Assembly (NCBI GenBank): GCA_964637515.1
Contig: CAZWUI010000003.1
Span: forward strand, 83,989 to 147,988
From: RGIG4097 sp964637515
GTDB taxonomy: Bacteria > Bacillota > Clostridia > Christensenellales > CAG-917
Length of the DNA: 64,000 nt
Direction of reading: 5' to 3'
Shown here: piece after piece, positions 8,062-16,624 of the stretch
How the letters are laid out: each line of letters starts with the position of its first letter
Numbering within the stretch: position 1 is the first letter of the stretch
Program-made: the position numbers and the translations under genes
Notes under the pieces: generated by a model
The model's database searches: none
What the model was told of the DNA's origin: nothing
Seen by the model: the letters and a program-made list of their open reading frames with translations, nothing else

Positions 8062-8601
8062 ATGGAACTCAAAAAAGTTTTACTTGACGAAACCGCACTC
8101 GGTCGCGCACTACTGCGCATATCCCACGAAATCGTCGAAAAAAATAACGGCGTAGACGACGTGGTGCTTGTGGGAATACACACCCGAGGTGTGCCCATGG
8201 CGAAACGTATCAGGGATAATATCGAAAATATCGAAGGCAAAAGCGTGAATATGGGGGTTATGGACATCACCCTTTACCGTGACGATTTGTCCGAGATAGG
8301 GGAGGCGGCGGACGTCAAAAGCACGGATATTCCTTTCGATATAAAGAACAAAAACGTCATTCTTTGCGACGACGTTTTGTATACGGGCAGGACGGCAAGG
8401 GCGGCTATTGACGCACTCCTTCATTTCGGGCGACCTAAGACCATACAACTTGCGGTGCTTATCGACCGCGGACACAGAGAAATCCCCATACGTGCCGACT
8501 ATGTCGGCAAAAATATTCCGACTTCCACGCAAGAGATGATCGCGGTGCGCTTTGACGAAACGGACGGCGGCGGGAATAACCGAGTCGAGTTGTATTCGTA
8601 A
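8062..8601 (+). CDS. pyrR: Bifunctional pyrimidine regulatory protein PyrR / uracil phosphoribosyltransferase
   Basis: A 179-residue protein of usual family length. The PRPP-binding motif [18 protein letters not shown] is clear, and [15 protein letters not shown] and [19 protein letters not shown] are diagnostic of PyrR. In Firmicutes PyrR binds pyr mRNA leaders when UMP or UTP is high and promotes termination; it also has weak uracil phosphoribosyltransferase activity. It has its own promoter and AAGGTGAT before the start. The next transcript, with the uracil permease and upp, begins with a terminator/antiterminator leader that PyrR could control. Confidence 0.93.
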   Translation: MELKKVLLDETALGRALLRISHEIVEKNNGVDDVVLVGIHTRGVPMAKRIRDNIENIEGKSVNMGVMDITLYRDDLSEIGEAADVKSTDIPFDIKNKNVILCDDVLYTGRTARAAIDALLHFGRPKTIQLAVLIDRGHREIPIRADYVGKNIPTSTQEMIAVRFDETDGGGNNRVELYS

Positions 8602-8634
8602 CCGAAAAACATTGCCGTAATTGAAAGAAAATCG

Positions 8635-8663
8635 TTGACACCGATTTTTCACTATGGTATTAT
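8635..8663 (+). promoter_or_regulatory. Promoter of the uraA-upp transcript
   Basis: TTGACA (8635-8640), 17 bases, TATTAT (8658-8663). Transcription would start near 8670, giving a leader of about 155 bases. Confidence 0.75.
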
Positions 8664-8686
8664 TCTTGTAATAAAAATCTTTAAGG

Positions 8687-8768
8687 GCTATACGAGATAT
8701 AGACAAGATTGAAAACTATCAAAACAATTAGTTTGCCTTGTCCGTGTTCCGCGCCGACAAGGTTTTTT
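8687..8768 (+). promoter_or_regulatory. Transcription attenuator in the uraA leader
   Basis: The terminator is CCTTGTC (8736-8742) pairing with GACAAGG (8756-8762), followed by TTTTTT. An identical GACAAG upstream (8702-8707) can pair with CTTGTC (8737-8742) and would block terminator formation. Before it, CTATA-CGAGA-TATAG can form a small hairpin that would compete with or present the antiterminator. The layout matches PyrR-type attenuation, but I cannot match the small hairpin to the known PyrR binding loop, so another ligand is possible. Confidence 0.75.
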
Positions 8769-8825
8769 AATAGGGTATCAACTTGTAGCAAAAACACAAG
8801 AAAATTAAAAATGGAGAGTAACACT

Positions 8826-10415
8826 ATGAACAAAAACGGTCTTATCTATGACGTTGAAGACAAACCTAAGTTCGGTAAACTCTTGATATTCGCGCTCCAA
8901 CAAGTTCTCGCCATTATGGCAGCAACTATCGCGGTTCCTACGATTATCGGTTTGCCCACTCAAATCCCCGCGGCAATTCTCGGCGCAGGTCTTGGCACTA
9001 TCACCTATCTCCTGTTCACGAGATTCAAGAGCCCCGTCATCGTATCGTCGTCATTCGCATTCTTGAGTTCCCTTTCTACCGCACTCATGTTCGGTTATTG
9101 CGGAATCATCATCGGCGGTATCCTTGCAGGACTTGTGTACGTGATCATCGCAATCGTGATCCACTTCGTCGGCACAAAATGGGTTTCCAAACTCATGCCC
9201 CCCGTCGTCATCGGACCGACCGTCGCACTCATCGGACTTTCTCTTGCAGGCTCTGCAATGGGTGACATCGTCAAGGCAAGCGGTGCAACCGTCAACGCAT
9301 CTTACAACCTTGTCGCACTCCTTTGCGGTCTCGTGACTCTCATCACCATCTGCATTTGCTCCACCCAAAAGAAATTCAAAATGGGTAGACTCATTCCGTT
9401 CATCATCGGTATCGGCGTCGGCTACGTCGTCGCATCCTTCTTCTCCATCTTCGGTTACTGCTTCGACGTGGAATATCTCAAGATAGTCAACTGGACTCCC
9501 TTGGTTCAAAACTTCGTCGTGGACGGTCAATTCACCGGCGTAACCGCATTCCTCAACTATCCTGACTTCGCACTCATCGAAGCAATCAAAGAACTCGTCA
9601 ACGGCAACGTCAACGGCGCAGTCTTGGAAGCAACCAAGGGCGCAGGCACCGTCATCAACGGCGCAGGCGTTGCGGAAATCGCACTCGCATTCATTCCCGT
9701 CGCATTCGTCGTCTTTGCGGAACATATCGCAGACCACAAGAACCTCGGCTCTATCATCGGTCGTGACCTCGTCGAAGGCGAACCCGGTCTTGAAAGAACC
9801 CTTCTCGGTGACGGCGTCGGCTCCATGGTCGGTACCATATTCGGAATCTGCCCCAACACCACTTACGGTGAATCCGTCGGTTGCGTGGCAATCACCAAGA
9901 ACGCATCTATCACCACCATTTTCGCAGCGGCAATCATGTGCATAGTCTTGAGTTTCGTCACTCCGATTATGTCCTTGCTCCAAACCATTCCTTCTTGCAT
10001 AATGGGCGGCGTCTGCCTCACCCTTTACGGATTCATCGCAGTCAGCGGTCTCAAGATGTTCAAGGACATCGACCTCGGCGACAACAAGAACCTCTTTACC
10101 GTCAGTGCAATCCTCATCGCAGGTATCGGCGGACTCGCAATCAAGATCCCTTACGCACTCGAAGGTGACGGCACTGTGTCCAAAACCATCACCATCACTT
10201 CCATCGCAACCGCACTCATTCTCGGTATCTTGGTCTACACCATCATCACCAAGATCGAAAAGAAACAAGAAGCAAACGGCATCGAAAAGGAAGAGGGTGA
10301 ACCCGATAGCCTTATCACCGGCGCAGTCGCTCCCGAAGCAAACTTCGAAGTCGGCACCACTGTCGTCAAAGAAGAAGCAGAAGAAGTCGCAGAAAACAAC
10401 AACGACGCTGAATAA
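8826..10415 (+). CDS. uraA: Uracil/xanthine permease (NCS2 family), probably uracil-specific
   Basis: A 529-residue membrane protein of the nucleobase:cation symporter-2 family. The N-terminal LIFALQQVLAIMAATIAVPTI segment carries the conserved QQ/QH motif of helix 1. The substrate region NTTYGESVGCVAITKNASI is the family's conserved NxxTYxENxG-like motif in helix 10. The hydrophobic segments fit 14 helices. The last 50 residues are an acidic cytosolic tail. Specificity for uracil is inferred from its position between pyrR and upp. Start chosen at ATG 8826 with GGAGAG upstream; the longer frame to 8709 would cross the attenuator. Confidence 0.88.
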   Translation: MNKNGLIYDVEDKPKFGKLLIFALQQVLAIMAATIAVPTIIGLPTQIPAAILGAGLGTITYLLFTRFKSPVIVSSSFAFLSSLSTALMFGYCGIIIGGILAGLVYVIIAIVIHFVGTKWVSKLMPPVVIGPTVALIGLSLAGSAMGDIVKASGATVNASYNLVALLCGLVTLITICICSTQKKFKMGRLIPFIIGIGVGYVVASFFSIFGYCFDVEYLKIVNWTPLVQNFVVDGQFTGVTAFLNYPDFALIEAIKELVNGNVNGAVLEATKGAGTVINGAGVAEIALAFIPVAFVVFAEHIADHKNLGSIIGRDLVEGEPGLERTLLGDGVGSMVGTIFGICPNTTYGESVGCVAITKNASITTIFAAAIMCIVLSFVTPIMSLLQTIPSCIMGGVCLTLYGFIAVSGLKMFKDIDLGDNKNLFTVSAILIAGIGGLAIKIPYALEGDGTVSKTITITSIATALILGILVYTIITKIEKKQEANGIEKEEGEPDSLITGAVAPEANFEVGTTVVKEEAEEVAENNNDAE

Positions 10416-10428
10416 TATCAACAATTTC

Positions 10429-10460
10429 GAAACCGCCCTATTTGTTTAGGGCGGTTTCTA
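10429..10460 (+). terminator. Hairpin between uraA and upp
   Basis: GAAACCGCCCTA / TAGGGCGGTTTC stem with a short loop and only a short T-run. It may be a weak terminator or a processing/stability element inside the uraA-upp transcript. Confidence 0.6.
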
Positions 10461-10478
10461 CCAAATATGAGGTTAAAA

Positions 10479-11117
10479 ATGAAAGAATACAAAAACGTAA
10501 CGATCTTCAATCATCCGCTCATCCAACACAAAGTCGCAATCCTTCGCGATGAAAAAACCAGCATGAAGGAATTTCGCGAACTCGTTGAAGAAATCACCAC
10601 GCTCATGGTTTACGAAGCGTTCAAAGACGTTCCCACCAAAAAAGTCATGGTGCAAACCCCCCTTGAACTCACCGAACAAACTATGGTCGCGGACAACGCG
10701 GTGTCTATCGTCCCCATTCTTCGCGCAGGTCTCGGCATGGTGAACGGCGTTCACACTCTGTTCCCCACCGCACACGTCGGTCATATCGGTCTCTACCGCG
10801 ACGAAGAAACCTTGGAACCTCACGAATACTATTGCAAACTCCCTCAAGGCATTGAGAACAGTGTGGCAATCCTTCTCGATCCGATGCTCGCAACGGGCGG
10901 TAGTGCAGTGGCTGCAATCAAATTCTTGAAAGACCGTGGTTGCAAAGAAATTCGTCTTATGAACATCATCGGCGCCCCCGAAGGAATCGAAGCGGTTGCG
11001 GAAGCGCACCCCGACGTGAAGATCTACGTATCCACTCTTGATCGTCAACTCAACGAAAACGGCTACATTCTTCCCGGACTCGGCGATGCAGGCGACAGAC
11101 TATTCGGAACGAAATGA
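10479..11117 (+). CDS. upp: Uracil phosphoribosyltransferase
   Basis: A 212-residue cytosolic enzyme that makes UMP from uracil and PRPP. The PRPP-binding loop VAILLDPMLATGGSAVAAI and the uracil-binding GYILPGLGDAGDRLFGTK C-terminus are typical, as is SIVPILRAGLGMVNGV. Length equals the family norm. The start at 10479 has GAGG six bases upstream; an in-frame ATG at 10467 overlaps that site. Together with the permease and PyrR it completes uracil salvage. Confidence 0.95.
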   Translation: MKEYKNVTIFNHPLIQHKVAILRDEKTSMKEFRELVEEITTLMVYEAFKDVPTKKVMVQTPLELTEQTMVADNAVSIVPILRAGLGMVNGVHTLFPTAHVGHIGLYRDEETLEPHEYYCKLPQGIENSVAILLDPMLATGGSAVAAIKFLKDRGCKEIRLMNIIGAPEGIEAVAEAHPDVKIYVSTLDRQLNENGYILPGLGDAGDRLFGTK

Positions 11118-11118
11118 T

Positions 11119-11150
11119 GAAAAAAGCACTCCAGACGGAGTGCTTTTTTA
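11119..11150 (+). terminator. Terminator of upp
   Basis: AAAAAGCACTCC / GGAGTGCTTTTTT stem with a four-base loop, right after the stop. Confidence 0.92.
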
Positions 11151-11264
11151 ATGATATGCGTTCCTTGCGGAATGCATGATATATTGTTGGCGCAATATGA
11201 TATACTTGCTTCGCAAGCATGATATATGCAGACGACAGTCGCTTGTTAGCGACACCGTCTGCAT
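11151..11264 (+). repeat. Array of small hairpins separated by ATGATAT
   Basis: The heptamer ATGATAT occurs four times (11151, 11176, 11197, 11219), spaced 21-25 bases. Between copies lie small palindromes: GCGTTCC-TTGC-GGAATGC, ATTG-TTGGCG-CAAT and CTTGC-TTC-GCAAG. After the fourth copy comes a longer two-level hairpin, ATGCAGAC...GTCTGCAT around GTCGC...GCGAC (11226-11264). It fills the first third of the 360-base gap between upp and lplA. It is non-coding; role unknown. Confidence 0.8.
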
Positions 11265-11316
11265 ATTTTGGTTTTTTAGTTTGAATTATTTTGTCATTCT
11301 TGCTACTTAACTTAAC

Positions 11317-11344
11317 GTCATTTCTTCGCTTTGCTTGGAATGAC
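11317..11344 (-). repeat. Dispersed palindromic repeat, degenerate copy 2
   Basis: On the minus strand it reads TCATTCCAAGCAAAGCGAAG then AAATGACG, a diverged member of the TCATTCCGAGC...GGAATCT family. Confidence 0.45.
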
Positions 11345-11441
11345 TGATAATAATATACGCACTTTCTATACGAGTTTGTTTGTCTACGAGAGTCGTTTTG
11401 TAATTGGTGCAGTTTTTTCGGTTAATTATTTGCATTTGCTC

Positions 11442-11470
11442 TTGATAATTGGTGCGCAGTTTGGTATACT
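11442..11470 (+). promoter_or_regulatory. Promoter of the lplA-gcv operon
   Basis: TTGATA (11442-11447), 17 bases, TATACT (11465-11470). The expected start of transcription falls on or next to the ATG at 11478. Confidence 0.7.
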
Positions 11471-11477
11471 GTTATCT

Positions 11478-12425
11478 ATGATAACAAAACTTACAGTAGT
11501 TAAATCTGAAAGCACAAACGTGTTCGTCAATCAGGGTATCGAACTCGCTCTGTTCGACAAGGTCGAAGAAGGGGAGGCTATACTCTATCTTTGGACGAAC
11601 GATAACACCGTCGTCATCGGTCGAAATCAGGACGCGTATCAGGAAGTCAACGTCGATTTGCTCGAATCGGAGGGCGGTTTGCTTGCTCGTCGTCTGTCGG
11701 GTGGTGGGGCGGTCTATCACGACCTTGGCAATATCAACTTTACCTTTTTCGGCAGGACGGGGGACTTCGATGTGGAGCGCAATCGCAAGATACTTTTGGC
11801 CGCTCTCAAATCCCTTGGACTCAACGCGATTTTGACGGGTAGAAACGATATTGAAATCGACGGTTTCAAGGTCAGCGGAAACGCATACTACCGCAAGGAC
11901 GGACACGAATATCATCACGGCACTATGCTTGTGACTTCGCCGTCCGAGAAAGTGGCTCGCTATCTCACTCCGCCCGAATCGAAATTCGTGGGGAAGAAGG
12001 TCAAGAGCGTGAAAAGTCGGGTATCCTGCCTGACCGCTTTCGACGAGAATATCACGAAAGAGAAGTTTGCGGATGCGATTATCGATGCATTTAAGGCGGA
12101 ATACGGCTTGCCCTGCGAAGAAATGCAACCTTTCGCACTTGGCGGAAACGCAATTATGGGCGGGACTATGATTTTCGCATCGGACGATTGGCGTTACGGC
12201 AAGAAAGAAGAATACGACGTGTACGTACCGCTGACGGTAGAGGGAAATAAAATCAACGTTGCGGTTGCGGTCAAAGACGACGTCGTTACTGCCGCGCGCG
12301 CGTATACGGATAGTATGGATAGCGAGATTTCCGAGTTTTTGGAAAGCCAAATCATCGGCAAAAATCTCAAAACCGATAACAACGAATACCTTGAAGAGAT
12401 AAAGAAGGTGTGGTATGAAATATGA
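11478..12425 (+). CDS. lplA: Lipoate-protein ligase A
   Basis: A 315-residue cytosolic enzyme that activates lipoate with ATP and attaches it to lipoyl domains, here most likely GcvH. The lipoate-binding RRLSGGGAVYHDLGNINFTF (71-90) and the catalytic lysine in DGFKVSGNAYY (Lys131) are present, followed by HHGTMLV. The C-terminal accessory domain (about 250-315) is present. The ATG at 11478 fits the family N-terminus. No Shine-Dalgarno site is visible, and the -10 box ends seven bases before the ATG, so the mRNA may be leaderless. It overlaps lpd by 11 bases. Confidence 0.92.
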   Translation: MITKLTVVKSESTNVFVNQGIELALFDKVEEGEAILYLWTNDNTVVIGRNQDAYQEVNVDLLESEGGLLARRLSGGGAVYHDLGNINFTFFGRTGDFDVERNRKILLAALKSLGLNAILTGRNDIEIDGFKVSGNAYYRKDGHEYHHGTMLVTSPSEKVARYLTPPESKFVGKKVKSVKSRVSCLTAFDENITKEKFADAIIDAFKAEYGLPCEEMQPFALGGNAIMGGTMIFASDDWRYGKKEEYDVYVPLTVEGNKINVAVAVKDDVVTAARAYTDSMDSEISEFLESQIIGKNLKTDNNEYLEEIKKVWYEI

Positions 12426-13731
12426 TTTAGTAATATTGGGCGGTGGCCCCGCAGGCTATCCCGCGGCACTCAAAGCGGCGGAACTCGGGAAATCCGTCGC
12501 CCTCATAGAGAAGTCCTACGTGGGCGGAACTTGTCTTAATCGCGGTTGCATCCCGACAAAAGCACTTCTGCACTCGTCCGACCTTTACTCATCCCATGCG
12601 GATTGGGCGGAACTCGGGGTAAATGCGGACTCCGTTGCGGTGGACGAAAACGCTATCTATGCTCACAAAAATAAACTTGTGGAAACCTTGCGACAGGGCA
12701 TACGCACTATGCTCAAAGCGGGCAAGGTCGCATATATCGAAGGGGAAGGCAAATTCGTGTCGAGCCGTGAAATTGCGGTCGGGGACGAAATCGTCGAAGG
12801 GGACAACGTCCTTATCGCAGTCGGTTCTTCTCCCGCAAGACTCCCGATAAAAGGCATTGAATATGCGCTCAATTCCGACGACGTTTTGTCATCTCCCGTG
12901 AGTGGTGAGAATATCGTCATCATTGGCGGCGGCGTCATCGGAATGGAATTTACGTCCTACTTTGCGGGACTCGGAAAGACGGTCACCGTCGTGGAAGCAA
13001 CGGACAGAATTTTGCCTATGTTCGGCAAGGAAATCAGCGTGCAACTCTCTTCCGTATTGAAGAAGAAAGGTGTGAATTTCGTCACGGGTGCGAAGGTCGT
13101 TGAAATCTCTGAAAACTCCGTCAAATACGAGAAAAACGGAGCGGAAGAAGTTATCCCTTGCGACTCCGTTGTGATTGCGATAGGCAGAAAAGCGAATATC
13201 AAAGATATAGGTCTTGAAAACGCAGGTGTGAATACAGACGGTCGTTTTATCGTAACGGATGAAAAAATGCGCACGTCCGCAGGCGGTGTTTACGCAGTCG
13301 GCGATTGCAACGGCAAAGTGCAACTTGCGCACTTTGCGACCGCATCCGCATACGTGGCACTTGCGGATATGTACGGATACGCATGTGATATAGACTTGTC
13401 CGTCGTGCCGTCCTGCGTGTATACGTCTCCCGAAGTCGCTATGGTCGGCGAAACCGATTTCGACGGCGCAAAGGTGGGCAAATTCCTACTCGGCGGAAAC
13501 GGTAAATCTTTAATTAACGGTTCAAATAGGGGCTTTATCAAACTGATTTGCGATGATAAAGGCGTTGTTCGCGGTGGTGAACTCTTCGGTTACGGCGTGA
13601 CAGAACTTGTTGCCGAAATTGCACTCGCTGTGAAAAATCATCTTACCGTAGACGACATTGCCACCACCATCCACGCTCACCCGACTATGTACGAAAGCAT
13701 TTTCGAGGCGGCACAAAAAATCAAGTTTTAA
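12415..13731 (+). CDS. lpdA: Dihydrolipoyl dehydrogenase (glycine cleavage L protein)
   Basis: A 438-residue FAD enzyme that reoxidises the dihydrolipoyl group of GcvH with NAD+. FAD-binding motif VILGGGPAGYPAALKAAELG at the N-terminus; redox disulfide GGTCLNRGCIPTKALL (Cys40, Cys45); NAD-binding motif IIGGGVIGMEFTSYFAGLG; second FAD motif VYAVGDCNG; and HAHPTMYE near the C-terminus carrying the catalytic His-Glu pair. It starts inside the lplA coding end with GAAGGTG upstream. It lies within the gcv operon, so it is probably dedicated to glycine cleavage. Confidence 0.95.
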   Translation: MKYDLVILGGGPAGYPAALKAAELGKSVALIEKSYVGGTCLNRGCIPTKALLHSSDLYSSHADWAELGVNADSVAVDENAIYAHKNKLVETLRQGIRTMLKAGKVAYIEGEGKFVSSREIAVGDEIVEGDNVLIAVGSSPARLPIKGIEYALNSDDVLSSPVSGENIVIIGGGVIGMEFTSYFAGLGKTVTVVEATDRILPMFGKEISVQLSSVLKKKGVNFVTGAKVVEISENSVKYEKNGAEEVIPCDSVVIAIGRKANIKDIGLENAGVNTDGRFIVTDEKMRTSAGGVYAVGDCNGKVQLAHFATASAYVALADMYGYACDIDLSVVPSCVYTSPEVAMVGETDFDGAKVGKFLLGGNGKSLINGSNRGFIKLICDDKGVVRGGELFGYGVTELVAEIALAVKNHLTVDDIATTIHAHPTMYESIFEAAQKIKF

Positions 13732-13756
13732 GCGGTCTATCCGCAAAGGAGAAAAT

Positions 13757-14833
13757 ATGGGCAAGAAAACACCTCTTTACAACAAGCACGTCGCTCTCGG
13801 CGGTAAAATCGTTGAGTTTGCAGGCTACGATCTCCCCGTGCAATACTCGGGAGTTATTGCGGAGCATAACGCAGTCCGCAATGCAGTCGGTCTATTCGAC
13901 GTTTCGCATATGGGCGAATTGCTCGTCTGCGGTGAAAGAGCGGAAGAAGCAATCAACGCAATTCTCACCAACGATATTCGCGGTATGTACGACGGACAAG
14001 TCCGCTACTCCCTGCTCCCCAACGAAAACGGCGGTGCGGTGGACGATATTCTCGTATACCGTGAAAACGGCGAAAAATTCTGGATTGTCGTCAACGGCGC
14101 AAATGTCGAAAAGGATGCGGATTGGGTGGAAAATCATTTGCCCGACTACGTGAGTTTTGAGAATAAGTCCTACGAAATCGCGCAAATTGCGGTGCAAGGA
14201 CCGAAAGCAATCTCTCTCATCTCGAAACTCGTTGCGGAAGAGAATATCCCCGCGAAAAATTACTCTTTCAAAACGAACGTCAATATCGGCGGAATTTGCA
14301 CTTATCTTTCTCGCACGGGTTACACCGGCGAGGACGGCTTTGAAGTGTACTGCTTGAACGACGACGCAGAAAAACTCTATGATATTCTTCTCGAAGCAGG
14401 AGAAGAATTTGGCGTTCTTCCTTGCGGACTCGGCGCACGCGATACTCTCCGTCTCGAAGCGTCAATGCCCCTTTACGGACACGAACTCGGCGACGATATT
14501 CCCGTCAACGAAGTCGCTCTCAATTTCGCAATCAAAATGGGCAAGGAAGATTTCATCGGCAAATCCGCTCTCGAAAACCACGCACCCGAATACGTCAGAC
14601 TCGGTGCGAAGGTCGTTGGAAAGGGCATCGTCCGCGAACACTGCGACGTCTATTCCGGGGATGAAAAAGTCGGTATCTCAACGAGCGGTACGCATTGCCC
14701 GACCTTGGGTTATCCCGTGTGCATGTTGAGAATAAAGAAAGAATACGCAGACAAACCTTTGTGCGCGGACGTCAGAGGCAGACGTATCGAACTCGAAGTC
14801 GTGCCTATGCCTTTCTATAAGAGAGCAAAATAA
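13757..14833 (+). CDS. gcvT: Glycine cleavage system aminomethyltransferase (T protein)
   Basis: A 358-residue tetrahydrofolate-dependent enzyme that releases ammonia from aminomethyl-GcvH and forms methylene-THF. Family landmarks are GGKIVEFAGYDLPVQYSGVI, GLFDVSHMGEL, the conserved SRTGYTGEDGFEVY and the LEASMPLYGHEL segment. The start is at ATG 13757 with AAAGGAG upstream; a longer frame to 13658 overlaps lpd and lacks a ribosome site. It lies 25 bases after lpd. Confidence 0.95.
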   Translation: MGKKTPLYNKHVALGGKIVEFAGYDLPVQYSGVIAEHNAVRNAVGLFDVSHMGELLVCGERAEEAINAILTNDIRGMYDGQVRYSLLPNENGGAVDDILVYRENGEKFWIVVNGANVEKDADWVENHLPDYVSFENKSYEIAQIAVQGPKAISLISKLVAEENIPAKNYSFKTNVNIGGICTYLSRTGYTGEDGFEVYCLNDDAEKLYDILLEAGEEFGVLPCGLGARDTLRLEASMPLYGHELGDDIPVNEVALNFAIKMGKEDFIGKSALENHAPEYVRLGAKVVGKGIVREHCDVYSGDEKVGISTSGTHCPTLGYPVCMLRIKKEYADKPLCADVRGRRIELEVVPMPFYKRAK

Positions 14834-14935
14834 CGCTTGTGCAGTTGTTGTTATGATATGAAATCCGAAGAAATAACGATTGCAGGACAATGAGTGAGTA
14901 TAGCAATATAATAAATTAACCATAAAAAATAAATT

Positions 14936-14950
14936 CTATGCAAAGCATAG
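14936..14950 (+). other. Short hairpin before gcvH
   Basis: Perfect dyad CTATGC-AAA-GCATAG just upstream of the gcvH ribosome site, within a 131-base gap between gcvT and gcvH. The gap also contains TATAAT (14907-14912) but no well-spaced -35 box. It may be an RNA stem affecting gcvH translation or stability. Confidence 0.45.
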
Positions 14951-14964
14951 AGCAGGAGATAATT

Positions 14965-15318
14965 ATGACAAAGTATTCAAAAACCCACGAATGGGCAGAC
15001 ATCAACGGAAACGACGTAACCGTCGGCATCAGCAAATTCGCATCTGAAGAACTCGGCGATATAGTGTACATTTCCTTGCCCGAAGTCGGTGCAACCGTCA
15101 CCGCAGGGGAAAGTATGTGCGAAGTCGAATCCGTCAAAGCGGTCAGCGAAATCAATGCACCCGTGTCCGGCACCGTCGTTGAAGTCAATTCCGCTCTCGA
15201 AGACGCTCCCGAACTCATCAACGAGGATGCAATGAGCGCATGGATTTGCAAAATCGACGCATCCGATATTCCTTCCGACCTCATGAGCGAAGAAGATTAC
15301 GAAGCATACGCAAAATAA
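14965..15318 (+). CDS. gcvH: Glycine cleavage system H protein (lipoyl carrier)
   Basis: A 117-residue lipoyl-domain protein that shuttles the aminomethyl group between P, T and L proteins. The lipoylated lysine is Lys58 in EVESVKAVSEINAPVSG; YSKTHEW at the N-terminus is characteristic. Start at ATG 14965 with CAGGAGAT upstream. The lipoate ligase at the head of the operon can supply its cofactor. Confidence 0.96.
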   Translation: MTKYSKTHEWADINGNDVTVGISKFASEELGDIVYISLPEVGATVTAGESMCEVESVKAVSEINAPVSGTVVEVNSALEDAPELINEDAMSAWICKIDASDIPSDLMSEEDYEAYAK

Positions 15319-15328
15319 TAGGTGAATT

Positions 15329-16624
15329 ATGGCAGACTATCTTTCCTTGACCGAGGCGGAAAGACAGGAAATGCTCAAAGCAATCGGCATTGATAGCGTT
15401 GACGGCTTGTTTGAGGATATTCCTAAATCTCTCCGCGCAGGCAAGTTGAATTTGCCCGACGGCAAATCTCAGCAGGAAACCTTCGATTTCATGAAGGCTC
15501 TCGCCAAAAAGAACAGGGTATACGACAGCGTTTTCCTCGGTGCAGGCTCTTACGACCACTATATTCCGTCGGTCGTGAAGTCCATTTGCTCTCGTTCGGA
15601 ATTTGTTACCGCATACACCCCCTATCAGGCGGAACTTTCCCAAGGCATTCTGCAAGCGATATTCGAATATCAAACCATGATTTGCAACCTGACCGGTATG
15701 GATGTCAGCAACGCATCTCACTATTCCGGTGCGACGGCGGCGGCCGAAGGTTGCATTATGTGCGCGGACAAAGTGAAGAGAGTCGTAACGTTCGACAATA
15801 TCAATCCCGATGTTATGGACGTGCTCTCCACCTACCTTTCCGCAAGAGGTATAACCCTTGACGTGCTGGACAGCATTGACGGCAAGGCGATTTTGCCCGA
15901 CGATTTGGGAGCGGTCGGCGCAGTCTACGTCGAAAACCCCAACTTCTACGGACTCTTGGAAGACACCACCGCAATAGCGGATGCATGCCACGCAAACGGC
16001 GGTAAATTCGTGTTGGGATCGAACCCTATCGCACTCGGTATTCTCCGCACTCCGCGCGAACAAGGCGCAGACGTAGCGGTCGGCGAAGCGCAACCCCTTG
16101 GACTTCCTATGAGTTTTGGCGGTCCGTATATCGGATATATGGCGACCACTTCAAAGGAAATGCGCAAAATGCCCGGTCGTATCGTCGGTGAAACGGTAGA
16201 CCACGACGGAAACCGCGCGTACGTGCTTACACTCCAAGCCCGTGAACAACATATCCGTCGCGAAAAAGCAACGAGCAATATCTGCTCGAACGAAGCGCTC
16301 TGCGCTCTCACCGTATCCGTATATCTTGCGGCAGTCGGTGCGGTAGGACTCAAAGAAGTCGCAACCGCTTGCGCATCCAACGCTCACTATCTTGCATCTA
16401 AACTCGAAGAAAAAGGCGCGCGCCTTGCATTCGGCGGTGAGTTTTTCCATGAGTTTGCAACAATAACCGAAGGCAAAGCATACGAGATTATTTCCGCTCT
16501 CGAAAAGAAAAATATTCTTGGCGGTCTTGCCATTGACGGCGATACTATTCTTTGGTGTTGCACCGAAAAGGCGACCAAGGAAAGCATGGATAAAGTCGTA
16601 GAAATCGTAGGAGGCGTGCTGTGA
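15329..16624 (+). CDS. gcvPA: Glycine dehydrogenase (decarboxylating) subunit 1
   Basis: A 431-residue N-terminal half of the split P protein. Landmarks are [15 protein letters not shown], the [20 protein letters not shown] motif, [17 protein letters not shown], and the [19 protein letters not shown] motif. With GcvPB it forms the PLP enzyme that decarboxylates glycine and loads GcvH. It ends four bases into gcvPB, so the two subunits are translationally coupled. Confidence 0.96.
   Translation: MADYLSLTEAERQEMLKAIGIDSVDGLFEDIPKSLRAGKLNLPDGKSQQETFDFMKALAKKNRVYDSVFLGAGSYDHYIPSVVKSICSRSEFVTAYTPYQAELSQGILQAIFEYQTMICNLTGMDVSNASHYSGATAAAEGCIMCADKVKRVVTFDNINPDVMDVLSTYLSARGITLDVLDSIDGKAILPDDLGAVGAVYVENPNFYGLLEDTTAIADACHANGGKFVLGSNPIALGILRTPREQGADVAVGEAQPLGLPMSFGGPYIGYMATTSKEMRKMPGRIVGETVDHDGNRAYVLTLQAREQHIRREKATSNICSNEALCALTVSVYLAAVGAVGLKEVATACASNAHYLASKLEEKGARLAFGGEFFHEFATITEGKAYEIISALEKKNILGGLAIDGDTILWCCTEKATKESMDKVVEIVGGVL

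Noticed and set aside
8670..8825. Purine or preQ1 riboswitch in the uraA leader
   Set aside because: The conserved core bases of these aptamers are absent; only the terminator/antiterminator pairs are clear.
9051..10424. Long open frame of 457 codons antisense to the uracil permease
   Set aside because: It is the complement of a clear NCS2 permease, has a Cys/Asp-rich low-complexity translation and no ribosome site; it results from codon bias.
14834..14964. Possible glycine riboswitch in the gcvT-gcvH gap or before lplA
   Set aside because: I saw no tandem glycine aptamer cores; the gap shows only a small hairpin, and lplA has essentially no leader.
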